This document shows positions 8,930 to 18,353 of a stretch of 64,000 nucleotides of DNA, piece after piece; position 1 is the stretch's first letter; every line of letters starts with the position of its first letter. The DNA lies in the NCBI RefSeq assembly GCF_000455325.1, contig NZ_HG322951.1, positions 653,718 to 717,717 on the forward strand, given 5' to 3'. The notes below the pieces were generated by a model. That model was not told the DNA's origin. It did no database searches and saw nothing but the letters and a program-made list of their open reading frames with translations. The position numbers and the translations under genes are program-made. The DNA is from Mycolicibacterium septicum DSM 44393 (GTDB lineage Bacteria > Actinomycetota > Actinomycetes > Mycobacteriales > Mycobacteriaceae).

Positions 8930-11900
8930 TTACGTGCGCACCATCTCGCGGGACGGCCACCACATGCGATCGCCCAGCAGGCTCATCGCGGCGGGAACCA
9001 GGTAGGTCCGCACCACGGTGATGTCGAGCAGCAGCCCGATGCCGATCGTGGACCCGATCTGTACCAGGTTGAGCACCGTCCCACTGGTCAACGCGAACAT
9101 GGTGATCGCGAAAACCACTCCGGCGGTGGTGATCACGCTGCCGGTGCTACCGAATCCCCGGATGATGCCGCTGATCACCCCGCTGTGGGATTCCTCGCGG
9201 ATACGGGCGGCGAACAGCATGCTGTAATCGGCGCCGACCGCGACCAGCGCCATGAACGACACCGGGAACACCGACCAGTCCAGGCTGATGCCGATCAGAT
9301 GCTGCCAGATCAGGGTGGACATCCCCGCCGCTGCCCCGAAGGACAGCACCACCGCGGCGATCATCAGGACCGGGGCCACCAGGCTGCGCAGCATCACGAT
9401 CAGCACCAGGAGCACGGCCGCCACCGCGACGACACCGAAAAGCGCGAAATCGCGCCAGGTTTGGTCGACATGGCGTTGGGACAGCGAGGCCAGGCCGGTC
9501 GACTCGATCTGGGCGTGCTCCAGCACGGTTCCCGTGGCGGCGTTGTTCGCCGCGGCGATGACGTCGGGTACCGCGCCCATCGCCTCGGCACCGTACGGGT
9601 TCACCGCCCAGACCACCATCATGCGGGCGCTGCGACCGTCCGGGGAGATCAGCAATTGCTCTCCGGCGGTGAGGCGGCGGTCGGAGCGACCCTCCTCGGG
9701 CAGGTAGAAGCCCCGGCCTGCGCCGGCGCTGGTGTCGGCGGACATCCGGTGCAGGAAGTCCGATGCGCGTGAGAGCCCCGCGCTGAGCTCGGTGGTCAGC
9801 GTGACCATGGTGTCGGTACCGGTCTTGACCTGACCCAGTCCCGAGGTGAGACGGCCCAGACCTGTTGTGAGTTCATTGATTCCGGACAGCAGCCGGCTCA
9901 GTTCCTGACGGGTCTGTTCGGGGGTGCGGGTACCGAGTTGATCGAGCATGGCCCGCAGCTTCTTGATCGCCACGCGCAGGTCGGGCAGCGTGTCCAGTGC
10001 CGTGGTCACCGGTCCTTCGGGGACCAGCGGCGCGGCGAGCGTCAATCCGTCGATTGCCAGCTGCGCGCGCCCGCCGGTGGCCGCGTTGAGGTCGGCGAAG
10101 GCCTGCCTCGCGCGCAGGCACGAGCTGTCCGCCGCGCAGGCGGCCGACGGCTCCGGACCGGTGAGCGGATCGAACACGGCGTGCAGGGCGGCGGTGGGGG
10201 CCGCCAATCTCTGTCGGGCGGAATCGATGTCGTCGACCACCCGGTCCAGGGAATCGGTGGCGTTGGAGATGCTGCGTACCGCAGTCACAACGTCAAGGGA
10301 CCCGCCGGAGAGGTTGCCGACCACCCGATCGGCGGATTCCAGTGTGCCGAGCAGGTTGCGCGCCAAGTCGACGAGGGACCGGGCGCCGTCGGTGAGCTCG
10401 GGGAGCCTGGCGGCCGCGTTTGCCGATCCGTCGTGCAGTTGGGTCACGCCGGAGGCGAGGCGCTTCAGCTGCGGGATGGCCTCTTCGACGCGGTCGTGGG
10501 CATCGGCCAGGCCGGCGCCGACTTGCGCGGTCTGTGAGCCGATGGCCGTCTCGGGCAGGGGTTTTCCCTCGGGCCGGGTGATCGACCGGACGTAGGCCAC
10601 CTCGGGAAGGTTGCCGATCGACATCGCGATCAGGTCGAGGGCGGCGAGGTCGTTGGTGTTGCGCATGTCGTGGTCGGTCCGGATGGTGATGAACTCAGGA
10701 GCCGCCTCGTTGACGCCCCAATGGCGGTAGACGGCCTCGTATCCGCGCTTGCTGTCGGTGGCGCGCAGTTGCATCGCGTTCTCGTCGATGTTCGGTTCGA
10801 AGGTGAACAGCACTGAGCTCATGGCGATGAGAAACGCCAGGGACGCTGCGACCAGCGCGGGCGCGCGACGGATGATGGCGGCGCCGCGCTTGCGCCAGCG
10901 TCGTTCGTCCAGGGGGCGGGGCTCGGCGTATCCGCGCCGCCCCCACAGCGCCATGATCGCGGGAGTCAGCGTCAGGCTGACTGCCATGGTTATCGCGATC
11001 GACAGGGCGATCGGAGGTCCCGCGGTGCGGAACATCCCGATCTTGGTGAACACCATGGCCATTCCGGCACCGGCGATGGTCAGCGCCGAGGCGATGACGA
11101 TACCCGCGGTGTGCGCACCGGAGCGGGCAACCGCGTCGTCGACGGCCTGCCCGCGGCGTCTGGCCTCGTGATAGTTGGCCAGTAGGAAGATGCCGTAGTC
11201 GGTCCCCGCACCCAGCACCATCGCGGTGACCAGGGCGATGGTGAAGTTCGAGACGGTCAGCAGATCATGTCCGCCGAGCAGGGATATCACCGGGCGCGCG
11301 ACGGCCAGCGAAATACCCACGGTGAGAAGAGGAATCATCGAGGTGATCAGCGACCGGTAGACCGCGAGCAGCAGCAGCGTGATCAGCACCACCGAGACCA
11401 CGGTGATGATGGCCAGCGAGGTGTCGATGGCGGAGAACAGATCCGACAGGGTCGGTGCGGCCCCGGTGAAATGCACGTCGAGCCCGGATGGGCGGGGGAG
11501 CGCCTCGACCGCGGCGCGGACGTTCTCGGTGGACCGGTGTGCACGGGTGGAGCCGACGTCGCCGGTGGTGGCGACGATCAGGTGGATGGCCTTCCCGTCG
11601 GGGCTCAGCCCGATTCCCTCGAGTCCCGGGGTGCCGTACGTGTCGAGCACGTAGGCGACGTCGTCCTTGTCCGCCGTCAACCGCGCCACCAGGTCGCGGT
11701 AGTACGCGGTGTCGGCCGGGTTGAGGACTCGGTCGCTGGACACCACGATGCTGCCGACCGCGGTGGTGTCGGGGACGCCGAAGTCGCGCGACATCTGCCG
11801 CAAGGTCTCGGTGGTCGGGCTTTCCGGAGTGAACGGCGCGGAGTGCTCGGCCACCGTGCGTTCCAGCTGGGGGATGGCCAGGTTGAGTACGCCGGCCAGG

Positions 11901-11980
11901 GCCAGCCACGCCCCCAGAATCAACCACGCATGCTTCGCGCAGACCCTGGAGAGTTTGCCGAAGACCGCCAGATTGTGCAT
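8930..11980 (-). CDS. MmpL-family RND transporter
   Basis: A 1016-residue inner-membrane RND transporter with two large periplasmic loops and two six-helix bundles. Proton-relay motifs are GTDYG (Asp261) and GADYS (Asp918). The second periplasmic domain is long and helical (about residues 480-780), as in lipid-exporting MmpLs. The start at ATG 11980 (MHNLAVFGKLSRV) is preferred; the open frame continues to 12091 but would run through the operator. There is no mmpS partner. A divergent TetR with intergenic palindromes suggests local repression. The substrate cannot be told from sequence; a lipid or siderophore is typical. Confidence 0.93.
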   Translation of the reverse strand: MHNLAVFGKLSRVCAKHAWLILGAWLALAGVLNLAIPQLERTVAEHSAPFTPESPTTETLRQMSRDFGVPDTTAVGSIVVSSDRVLNPADTAYYRDLVARLTADKDDVAYVLDTYGTPGLEGIGLSPDGKAIHLIVATTGDVGSTRAHRSTENVRAAVEALPRPSGLDVHFTGAAPTLSDLFSAIDTSLAIITVVSVVLITLLLLAVYRSLITSMIPLLTVGISLAVARPVISLLGGHDLLTVSNFTIALVTAMVLGAGTDYGIFLLANYHEARRRGQAVDDAVARSGAHTAGIVIASALTIAGAGMAMVFTKIGMFRTAGPPIALSIAITMAVSLTLTPAIMALWGRRGYAEPRPLDERRWRKRGAAIIRRAPALVAASLAFLIAMSSVLFTFEPNIDENAMQLRATDSKRGYEAVYRHWGVNEAAPEFITIRTDHDMRNTNDLAALDLIAMSIGNLPEVAYVRSITRPEGKPLPETAIGSQTAQVGAGLADAHDRVEEAIPQLKRLASGVTQLHDGSANAAARLPELTDGARSLVDLARNLLGTLESADRVVGNLSGGSLDVVTAVRSISNATDSLDRVVDDIDSARQRLAAPTAALHAVFDPLTGPEPSAACAADSSCLRARQAFADLNAATGGRAQLAIDGLTLAAPLVPEGPVTTALDTLPDLRVAIKKLRAMLDQLGTRTPEQTRQELSRLLSGINELTTGLGRLTSGLGQVKTGTDTMVTLTTELSAGLSRASDFLHRMSADTSAGAGRGFYLPEEGRSDRRLTAGEQLLISPDGRSARMMVVWAVNPYGAEAMGAVPDVIAAANNAATGTVLEHAQIESTGLASLSQRHVDQTWRDFALFGVVAVAAVLLVLIVMLRSLVAPVLMIAAVVLSFGAAAGMSTLIWQHLIGISLDWSVFPVSFMALVAVGADYSMLFAARIREESHSGVISGIIRGFGSTGSVITTAGVVFAITMFALTSGTVLNLVQIGSTIGIGLLLDITVVRTYLVPAAMSLLGDRMWWPSREMVRT

Positions 11981-11990
11981 TCGGGCATCG

Positions 11991-12037
11991 TAGACCAATC
12001 GGTCTAGGAGTGGTCGACTAGGATGGACCAACTGGTC
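11991..12037. promoter_or_regulatory. Two TetR operator-like palindromes between mmpL and tetR
   Basis: TAGACC-AATC-GGTCTA (11991-12006) and GACCA-AC-TGGTC (12026-12037) lie in the 67-base gap between divergent mmpL and the TetR gene. The shared GACC/GGTC half-site is typical of LmrA/YxaF-like TetR operators. Binding is inferred. Confidence 0.7.
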
Positions 12038-12047
12038 TATTTCGGTG

Positions 12048-12632
12048 ATGGAGAGGGTGGCGGCGGTGGCAGGCCCGCGTGAGCGTCTCATTCAGAGCGC
12101 CATCGAGCTGATGCGTGAGTACGGGGTGCACGCGACGGGGCTCAGCGATCTGCTGGAACGCAGCAGCACCGCTCGCGGGTCGATCTACCAGCACTTTCCG
12201 GCCGGAAAAACTGAACTGATGGAACAGGCCACGCTGGAGGCCGGGCGGATCATCACCGCCAGGATCGAACAGTTGACGGAGGCGCTGCCGGCCGAAGACG
12301 TGATCGGTGCCTTCATCGGCGGCTGGAAACAAAACCTGATCGACAGTGACTTCACCGGGGGATGTCCCATCGTGGCTGCCGCCCAGGCCGGGCCAGACGC
12401 GCTCGCGGTACGGGAAGCTTCGGCAACGGTATTTGCTGATTGGGCCAGGGTGATCGCGGCGTCGATCGAGTCCAAGGGCGTTGACGCCGCCACGGCAGCC
12501 TCACTCGGCAGCTTCATCGTCAGCTCACTGGAAGGTGCCATCATCCAGTGCCGCAGCGCGAGGTCGCTGCAGCCCCTCGACGACGCCGGTGCCGGCCTGA
12601 TGCTGCTGCTGCGCAGTGTGGGTGCCGGGTGA
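12048..12632 (+). CDS. TetR-family regulator (LmrA/YxaF-like)
   Basis: A 194-residue DNA-binding repressor. The N-terminal helix-turn-helix ends in ARGSIYQHFPAGKTELM, the LmrA/YxaF form. The C-terminal ligand domain carries FTGGCPIVAAAQ, also found in the second regulator at 19741-20307, so the two are paralogues. It is divergent from mmpL across two palindromes and probably represses both genes. The start is ATG 12048; an in-frame GTG three bases upstream or later GTGs are possible. The gene ends three bases before the convergent cyclase gene. Confidence 0.9.
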   Translation: MERVAAVAGPRERLIQSAIELMREYGVHATGLSDLLERSSTARGSIYQHFPAGKTELMEQATLEAGRIITARIEQLTEALPAEDVIGAFIGGWKQNLIDSDFTGGCPIVAAAQAGPDALAVREASATVFADWARVIAASIESKGVDAATAASLGSFIVSSLEGAIIQCRSARSLQPLDDAGAGLMLLLRSVGAG

Positions 12633-12635
12633 GCC

Positions 12636-15293
12636 TCAAGACCTCCCCGCCGGTGACAGCTCGGCGCGGGCCCTGTCGATCTCGTTGAACGCGTAGTTCG
12701 CAATCTCGGTGGTCGTCATGCTCGCACCCGTCCGGGCAAGTGCGTCGTAGGCGGCGTCGCCGAGAACGTTGCGGAGATGCGTTATCGCGTTGTCGATCTC
12801 AGGGAAGCTGACATGGGCGAGGGCGCGTGCGGCGAATCCGCAGATCGTCGCCGCCGGTTGGTGGAATTCGACGCGGTCGAGCAATGCGGCGAGCAGCCCG
12901 AGCGTATTGCGCATGAGCTCTACGGTGCCGGAATCGTAGTAGTGCCGAATAGTTTGGGTGATGTAGTCGAAGGCATCGCCAAGTTCACCGCGGTCTGCGG
13001 CGAGTCCTGTCAGAAGTCCGGAGATGATGGATTCCTGCTGCCGGTCGCCACTTGCGTCAGCGATGGCCCAGGCCTGACGCAGCGCCTCGTATGCAGCAGT
13101 GGGATCGGCGTGTCGGCGCGCCCAGCCGTACGCGAGCAGTGCCGCACCCGTCATCGCGGGGTTGCCGGAATCGGCGGCGGCTTCGATCAAGCCTTCGGAT
13201 GCGTCCATCGCCTCGGCCGATGACCCGGATGCGGCCAGCGCTATCGCCATCACAGCTTGGCTGGCGGTGTGGCGGCCCGGACTGCCCGCGATCATGGCCT
13301 TGCACCACTCTATGGCCCGGTCGGGCCGGCCCATAGTGCTGTAACCCGCTGCGACGATACACGCGAATTCGTCACTGACGTCGGCGAATTGCCCACTGTC
13401 TATGGCCAGTCGGGCAGCATCGGCGAACTCGTCGAATTCGCGGATCCTTCCCAGCGCTGCGCAATTGGCGGCCCCGACATACAGCTGTGCGAGCCGTGGA
13501 TGCTGCACGGATTTCGCGACGGCAATCAGTTCCTCGACCCACGCGACCGGCTCCCACTGCTCCACGAAATAGCCAAGGAATACCGTGTTCACCGCGATTG
13601 CGGCGGCCGCGTCGAGATCGCCGTTGTCGGCGGCCCAGCGAAACGCTGCCCGCAGGTTGGGCAATTCGGTTGAGAACCATTCGTAGGCCTCGCGTTGCCT
13701 CGGGCTGTCCCACAACGCGAGCACTTCGGATTCCAGGCCTGCGAAGTAGTGCGCATGTGCTGTGCGTATCGCTTCCGAGTCGCCCGAGCCGACGAGTTGC
13801 TCCTCTGCGAACTGACGGATGGTCTCCAGCATCGAGAAGCGGGTGTGCGATGTGGTGGGGTCTGCCACCAGCAGCGACTTCCGGACCAGGGCGTCGAGCA
13901 GATCCAGTGTCGCCAATTCGTCGTCGGAGCCGGCGACCGCGCATGCCGCGGCGAGGTTGAACCCGCCGTTGAACACTGAAAGCCTTGTCAACACGGACTT
14001 TTCATTGCTGTCGAGCAGGTCGTAGGACCATTGCACGGCGTGGCTCAGCGTCTGGTGCCGTTCCAGCCCTCGACGCGAGCCCACGAGCAGCCGGAAACGG
14101 TCGTCCAGCCGATCGCGGATCTCGGAAGCCGTCATCGACACCATGCGGGACGCCGCGAGCTCGATCGCCAGTGGAATTCCGTCGAGGCGACGGCAGATTT
14201 CCACCACCGCGGCGGACTCGGCCGTCGAGGTGAACGACGCACGGGGAGAGACCGCTTGAGCTCGATCGATGAACAATGCCGCGGCCGCGGAACCCGGTCC
14301 GTTGTCGATGTCCAGCGATGCCACCGGCCACAGCTGCTCGTCTTTGAGTCTCAGTCCTTCGCGGCTGGTGGCAAGGACTGTGACTGCCGACGACTGGGCG
14401 AGGATCGTCTCGATCAGATCGGCTGCCGCGTTCAGGACGTGTTCGCAGTTGTCGAAAACCAGGATGCGGGAGCGTCCTTGGAGCGCCGCGGCAATGCTCT
14501 CGGTGACGGTCAACCCGGCCTGCTGGGTGATTCCGAGAACGGTCGCGACGGAGTCCGGGACCGCGGTCGGATCGCCGACCGCGGCCAGTTCGATCACATA
14601 CGCGCCGTCCGGGAATGCTTCGAGTGAGCGGCCGGCGGCCTCCAGTGCCAGCCGGGTCTTGCCGACCCCGCCGACGCCGGTCAAGGTCACCAGGCGATGT
14701 GATTTCAGCACCGTGTCCAACTCGGTCAGATCGGCCTCGCGTCCGATGAGGTTCGTGGTCGGGGCCCGCAGATTGCCCGGTTCGGAATTGGTGGTGTTCA
14801 GCGGCGGGAACTCGGTGCGCAGGCCCGCGGCGTGGACTTGGTAGACGTCGACGGGTTTGGCGATGTCGCGTAACCGTCTCGACCCCAACGAAATCAGGTC
14901 GACGCCGCTCAACAGGCCCGCGGTCACCCCGTCGAGCAGGATCTGGCCGCCGTGCCCGGCGGCCATGATTCGGGAGGCCCGGTTGAGGACGGCGCCGAAA
15001 TAGTCGTCGTCGCGGTGTTCGGCTTCCCCGGTGGCCAGGCCCATCCGTACGGGCAGCCCCAGCTCCCGCTGCGCGCTCATGGCCGCGTCGACGGCGGCCG
15101 ACGGCGAGGCGAACACCGCGCAGACGCCGTCGCCGGTGTGCTTGAAAAGTGTGCCGGCCCGCCCGGCTATCGCCCGGCGCAACACCTCGTCATGTACGGC
15201 CAGGGCAGTTCGCATGGTGTCGGCGTCGGCTTCCCACCGTCGGGTGGAACCTTCGATGTCGGTGAACAGAAAAGTGGCGATGCCGGGTGGCAT
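12636..15293 (-). CDS. Class III nucleotide cyclase fused to NB-ARC ATPase and TPR-like repeats
   Basis: An 885-residue signalling protein. Residues 1-160 are a class III cyclase domain with metal aspartates Asp12 (FTDIEGS) and Asp55 (HTGDGV), Lys51 at the adenine-selecting position and the Asn104/Arg108 pair (NRASR), so it appears catalytically complete. An NB-ARC/AAA-type ATPase follows with P-loop GVGGVGKT (206-213). The remaining ~450 residues are TPR-like helices. Several mycobacterial relatives end in a LuxR helix-turn-helix; none is visible here, so DNA binding is unlikely. It probably makes cAMP in response to an unknown ligand. Convergent with tetR. Confidence 0.9.
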   Translation of the reverse strand: MPPGIATFLFTDIEGSTRRWEADADTMRTALAVHDEVLRRAIAGRAGTLFKHTGDGVCAVFASPSAAVDAAMSAQRELGLPVRMGLATGEAEHRDDDYFGAVLNRASRIMAAGHGGQILLDGVTAGLLSGVDLISLGSRRLRDIAKPVDVYQVHAAGLRTEFPPLNTTNSEPGNLRAPTTNLIGREADLTELDTVLKSHRLVTLTGVGGVGKTRLALEAAGRSLEAFPDGAYVIELAAVGDPTAVPDSVATVLGITQQAGLTVTESIAAALQGRSRILVFDNCEHVLNAAADLIETILAQSSAVTVLATSREGLRLKDEQLWPVASLDIDNGPGSAAAALFIDRAQAVSPRASFTSTAESAAVVEICRRLDGIPLAIELAASRMVSMTASEIRDRLDDRFRLLVGSRRGLERHQTLSHAVQWSYDLLDSNEKSVLTRLSVFNGGFNLAAACAVAGSDDELATLDLLDALVRKSLLVADPTTSHTRFSMLETIRQFAEEQLVGSGDSEAIRTAHAHYFAGLESEVLALWDSPRQREAYEWFSTELPNLRAAFRWAADNGDLDAAAAIAVNTVFLGYFVEQWEPVAWVEELIAVAKSVQHPRLAQLYVGAANCAALGRIREFDEFADAARLAIDSGQFADVSDEFACIVAAGYSTMGRPDRAIEWCKAMIAGSPGRHTASQAVMAIALAASGSSAEAMDASEGLIEAAADSGNPAMTGAALLAYGWARRHADPTAAYEALRQAWAIADASGDRQQESIISGLLTGLAADRGELGDAFDYITQTIRHYYDSGTVELMRNTLGLLAALLDRVEFHQPAATICGFAARALAHVSFPEIDNAITHLRNVLGDAAYDALARTGASMTTTEIANYAFNEIDRARAELSPAGRS

Positions 15294-15479
15294 GTCGACG
15301 CCGCTCTCAGCGCGCTTCGGTGAATCGCATCGGCGCTCCCCACGCTCGATCCGCTGGGCGTTTGGACATCGTAGGTCCGGCGGGCGCGGCTGGACTCGGG
15401 ATTGGCAGTGCGGGTGGCGGCGGTGCTTCTGTAGTCAAACACCTGCTCACGCCGATATCGGGGTGTGTAACCGCGCCCT

Positions 15480-15518
15480 ACTTGACACCTGTCAAGTGGC
15501 GCCGGTTACAGTGCCCTC
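15480..15518 (+). promoter_or_regulatory. fadD4 promoter with overlapping 18-bp palindrome; leaderless start
   Basis: ACTTGACA-CC-TGTCAAGT is a perfect palindrome at 15480-15497 that contains a consensus -35 TTGACA (15482-15487). TACAGT (15507-15512) is the likely -10, and transcription would begin at or next to the ATG at 15519, giving a leaderless mRNA. A repressor bound here would block the -35 box. The 15294-15518 gap holds nothing else I recognise apart from the cyclase promoter region. Confidence 0.65.
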
Positions 15519-17039
15519 ATGCAGATCCGCGAGCATGCCGAGGCCAACCCCGAGAAGCCGGCGATCATCCTCCACCCGTCGGGCACCGTCGTCACGTTCG
15601 GTGAGCTCGAAGCTCGCGCGAATCGCCTGGCCCATTACTTCCGCCGACACGGACTGGCAGAGGGCGACGTGGTCGCGATCCTCATGGAGAACAACGAGCA
15701 CATCCACACCGTGATGTGGGCGGCGCGCCGCAGCGGCCTGTACTACGTGCCGATCAACACGCATCTGACCGCGGCCGAGGCCGCGTACATCATCGACAAC
15801 AGCGGGGCCAAGGCCATTGTCGGCTCCGCCGTCCTCAAGGACATCCTGAGCGGTCTGGACAAGGAACTCCCCGACGGCCTGCCGGAGGTCCTGCTGATCG
15901 CCGACGGTGAGCTCGACGGGTGGCAGCGTTACCCGGAAGCCGTCGCGGACCTGCCCGCCACCCCGATCGACGACGAGTTGGACGGGGATCTGCTGCAGTA
16001 CTCGTCGGGCACGACCGGCCGGCCCAAGGGCATCAAGCGGGAACTGCCGCACGTGCCGCCGTCGGAGACCCCCGGCATGATGTCGGCGTTGGTGGGCTTC
16101 TGGATGCAGCCGGATTCGGTGTATCTCAGCCCCGCGCCGCTGTATCACACCGCCCCCTCGGTGTGGTCCATGCAGACCCACGCCGCCGGTATCACCACGG
16201 TGGTGCTGGAGAAGTTCGACGCCGAAGGCGCACTCGACGCGATCCAGAAGTACGGCGTCACCCAGGGCCAGTTCGTTCCCGTGATGTTCACCCGGATGCT
16301 GAAACTCCCTGAGGACGTGCGGAGTTCGTACGATATGTCCAGCCTGCGGCGCGTGATGCACGCCGCCGCCCCGTGTCCGGTCGAGATCAAGAAGCAGATG
16401 ATCGACTGGTGGGGGCCGATCGTCGACGAGTACTACGCATCCTCGGAGGCCATCGGGGCGACGGTGATCTTCGCCGAGGACTGGTTGACCCACCCGGGTT
16501 CGGTCGGCAAGCCGATGAACGGTCTCGTCCACATCCTCGACGAGGACGGCAACGAAGTCCCAGCCGGTCAGGCCGGCGAGATCTTCTTCGAGGGCGGCGC
16601 CGAATTCGAGTACCTCAACGACGCCGAGAAGACCGCATCCTCGCGGGACTCGCACGGTTGGAAGACGGTGGGGGACATCGGGTATGTCGACGAGGAGGGC
16701 TACCTGTACCTCACCGACCGGCGCCACCACATGATCATCTCGGGCGGGGTGAACATCTACCCGCAGGAAGCCGAGAACATGCTCGTCGTCCACCCGAAGG
16801 TGATGGATGCCGCGGTGTTCGGCATCCCGGACGACGAGATGGGACAGAGCGTCAAGGGTGTGGTGCAGACCGTGGACCCGGCCGACGCGACTCCGGAGTT
16901 CGCCGAGGAGCTCCTCGGCTGGTTGCGTGAGCGTCTGACGCACTACAAGTGCCCGCGGACGATCTCGTTCGAGGCCGAGTTGCCCCGCACCGATACCGGC
17001 AAGCTGTACAAGCAGGGGCTGATAAACAAGTACTCGTGA
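15519..17039 (+). CDS. fadD4: Acyl-CoA ligase FadD4
   Basis: ANL-superfamily enzyme that adenylates a carboxylic acid and transfers it to CoA. It has 506 residues, with the AMP-binding loop YSSGTTGRPKGIK near residue 162, YYASSEAIGAT, the hinge TDRRHHMIISGGVNIYPQE and the C-terminal catalytic Lys in TDTGKLYKQ. The position after the pck block matches Rv0214. The promoter is leaderless. The stop overlaps the next start (GTGA), coupling it to an enoyl-CoA hydratase, so the pair should feed an acyl-CoA into beta-oxidation. The acid substrate is unknown. Confidence 0.93.
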   Translation: MQIREHAEANPEKPAIILHPSGTVVTFGELEARANRLAHYFRRHGLAEGDVVAILMENNEHIHTVMWAARRSGLYYVPINTHLTAAEAAYIIDNSGAKAIVGSAVLKDILSGLDKELPDGLPEVLLIADGELDGWQRYPEAVADLPATPIDDELDGDLLQYSSGTTGRPKGIKRELPHVPPSETPGMMSALVGFWMQPDSVYLSPAPLYHTAPSVWSMQTHAAGITTVVLEKFDAEGALDAIQKYGVTQGQFVPVMFTRMLKLPEDVRSSYDMSSLRRVMHAAAPCPVEIKKQMIDWWGPIVDEYYASSEAIGATVIFAEDWLTHPGSVGKPMNGLVHILDEDGNEVPAGQAGEIFFEGGAEFEYLNDAEKTASSRDSHGWKTVGDIGYVDEEGYLYLTDRRHHMIISGGVNIYPQEAENMLVVHPKVMDAAVFGIPDDEMGQSVKGVVQTVDPADATPEFAEELLGWLRERLTHYKCPRTISFEAELPRTDTGKLYKQGLINKYS

Positions 17040-17935
17040 CCGTTCTGGAGCTGCCCGCGGGAATCCGCGTCGGGGTCGACACCCCGACGGATGCCGCGAC
17101 GTTCACGCTGACCGAACGTCCCGCCGAGGACCGGCGGGTGGTCACCGTGGATTCGGTCGAGCAGGCTCTGGACGAGCTCACGGAGCGGTGTCGGACATGG
17201 CCGCAGGCCGCGGCGGTCTGTGACGATGTGCTGCGTTCCCTCGATCCGGCCGCGCCGACCCGGGCCGGGCTGATCACCGAGTCGCTGGCGTATTCGACGT
17301 TGCAGTCGGGACCCGAGTTCGGCCGGTGGCTGGCCGAACGGGGCCCGGCGACCGCGCCGCTGTTACCCGAGCCGGTGCAGGCGCATCGCGAGGGGTACAC
17401 CCTGCACGTCCGGTTCAACCGGCCGCAGCGGCACAACGCGTTCTCCACCGATGCCCGGGGCGCGTTGCTGGAGGCACTTGAGGTGGCCCGGCTGGATCCG
17501 TCGGTCGACGAGGTGGTGCTCGGCGGGAACGGCCGATCATTCTGCAGCGGTGGCGATCTCGCCGAATTCGGCTCGTTCGCCGACCCGGCGACCGCCCATC
17601 TGGCGCGTACCAGGCACAGCCCGGCCCTGGTACTCGACGAGATCACCGAAAGGTTGGGGCGACGCTGCCGCGCCGAGGTGCACGGCCAGGTGCTGGGCAG
17701 CGGTCTGGAGATGGCCTGTTGCTGCGGGTGGGTCAGCTGCCATCCAGACGCCACGATCGGCCTGCCGGAGTTGGCGCTGGGTTTGATTCCCGGGGCGGGC
17801 GGCACGGTGAGCATCACACGTCGCATCGGCCGGTGGCGTACCGCCTATCTCGTGCTCTCCGGGCGCACCATCGACGCGGCCACCGCGCTGGGTTGGGGCC
17901 TGATAGACGAGATCGGTGAGAGCGTCAGTCGCTGA
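17036..17935 (+). CDS. Enoyl-CoA hydratase/isomerase family protein
   Basis: Crotonase-fold protein of 299 residues. The first ~115 residues are an extension not seen in short EchA proteins. The crotonase core follows, with oxyanion segments GGNGRSFCSGGDLAEFGS and HGQVLGSGLEMAC, then LPELALGLIPGAGGT. The GTG start at 17036 overlaps the fadD4 stop; a reading starting farther upstream would lie inside fadD4. The C-terminus overlaps the convergent reductase gene by 11 bases. It probably acts on the product of the FadD4 ligase. Confidence 0.9.
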   Translation: MTVLELPAGIRVGVDTPTDAATFTLTERPAEDRRVVTVDSVEQALDELTERCRTWPQAAAVCDDVLRSLDPAAPTRAGLITESLAYSTLQSGPEFGRWLAERGPATAPLLPEPVQAHREGYTLHVRFNRPQRHNAFSTDARGALLEALEVARLDPSVDEVVLGGNGRSFCSGGDLAEFGSFADPATAHLARTRHSPALVLDEITERLGRRCRAEVHGQVLGSGLEMACCCGWVSCHPDATIGLPELALGLIPGAGGTVSITRRIGRWRTAYLVLSGRTIDAATALGWGLIDEIGESVSR

Positions 17936-18353
17936 AGTCGATGCGCACCGATACGGGCGTGGTCTCCAGGGCCTTGACGACGCGCGCGCCGATCGCCCCG
18001 AACTTGCGGCCCCGCGCGACGACGTCGTCATCGGGCCGGAACTGTGCGATGCCGGCGCGCCACCGGTTCCCTTGCCGCAGACGGATGTTCGGGTTCGCGG
18101 CGATATTGCTGCCCCAGCCCGATCGGGTTCCGTGCTGGCAGATCACCCAGGCGCCGGTGGCGTCGAATTGGGCGGAGACGGGCACCCTCCGCAACTGGCC
18201 GGTCTTGCGACCGGTGGTCTCCAACTCGGAAGCCAGGGCGGTGCGCACGCCCAGCTTCCCCAACACGGTGATGGTGGGGTTCAGCAGATAGCGTCCGAGC
18301 GCCCGCTCCCTGCGGAACTTGCTCAGTGTCTTGTCGGGCTGCGTGCCGGTCAT
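17925..18353 (-). CDS. Deazaflavin (F420)-dependent nitroreductase-family protein
   Basis: A 142-residue Ddn/FDOR-like protein. The core LETTGRKTGQLRRVPV followed by WVICQHGT...GWGSNIAANPNIRLR is the characteristic split-barrel F420-binding pattern. It probably reduces a quinone or similar acceptor with F420H2. The ATG start at 18353 has AGGAG close upstream and overlaps the stop of the flavin oxidoreductase gene (ATGA), so the two reductases are co-translated. Confidence 0.88.
   Translation of the reverse strand: MTGTQPDKTLSKFRRERALGRYLLNPTITVLGKLGVRTALASELETTGRKTGQLRRVPVSAQFDATGAWVICQHGTRSGWGSNIAANPNIRLRQGNRWRAGIAQFRPDDDVVARGRKFGAIGARVVKALETTPVSVRIDFSD

Noticed and set aside
15480..15497. 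fadD4 palindrome as another copy of the catabolic-cluster operator
   Set aside because: The half-site is CTTGACA, not CTTGTCA/CTTGATA, and it lacks the TATC end; resemblance is probably due to the -35 consensus.
15492..16943. A 483-codon frame opposite fadD4
   Set aside because: His/Val/Arg/Asp-rich shadow of a clear acyl-CoA ligase.
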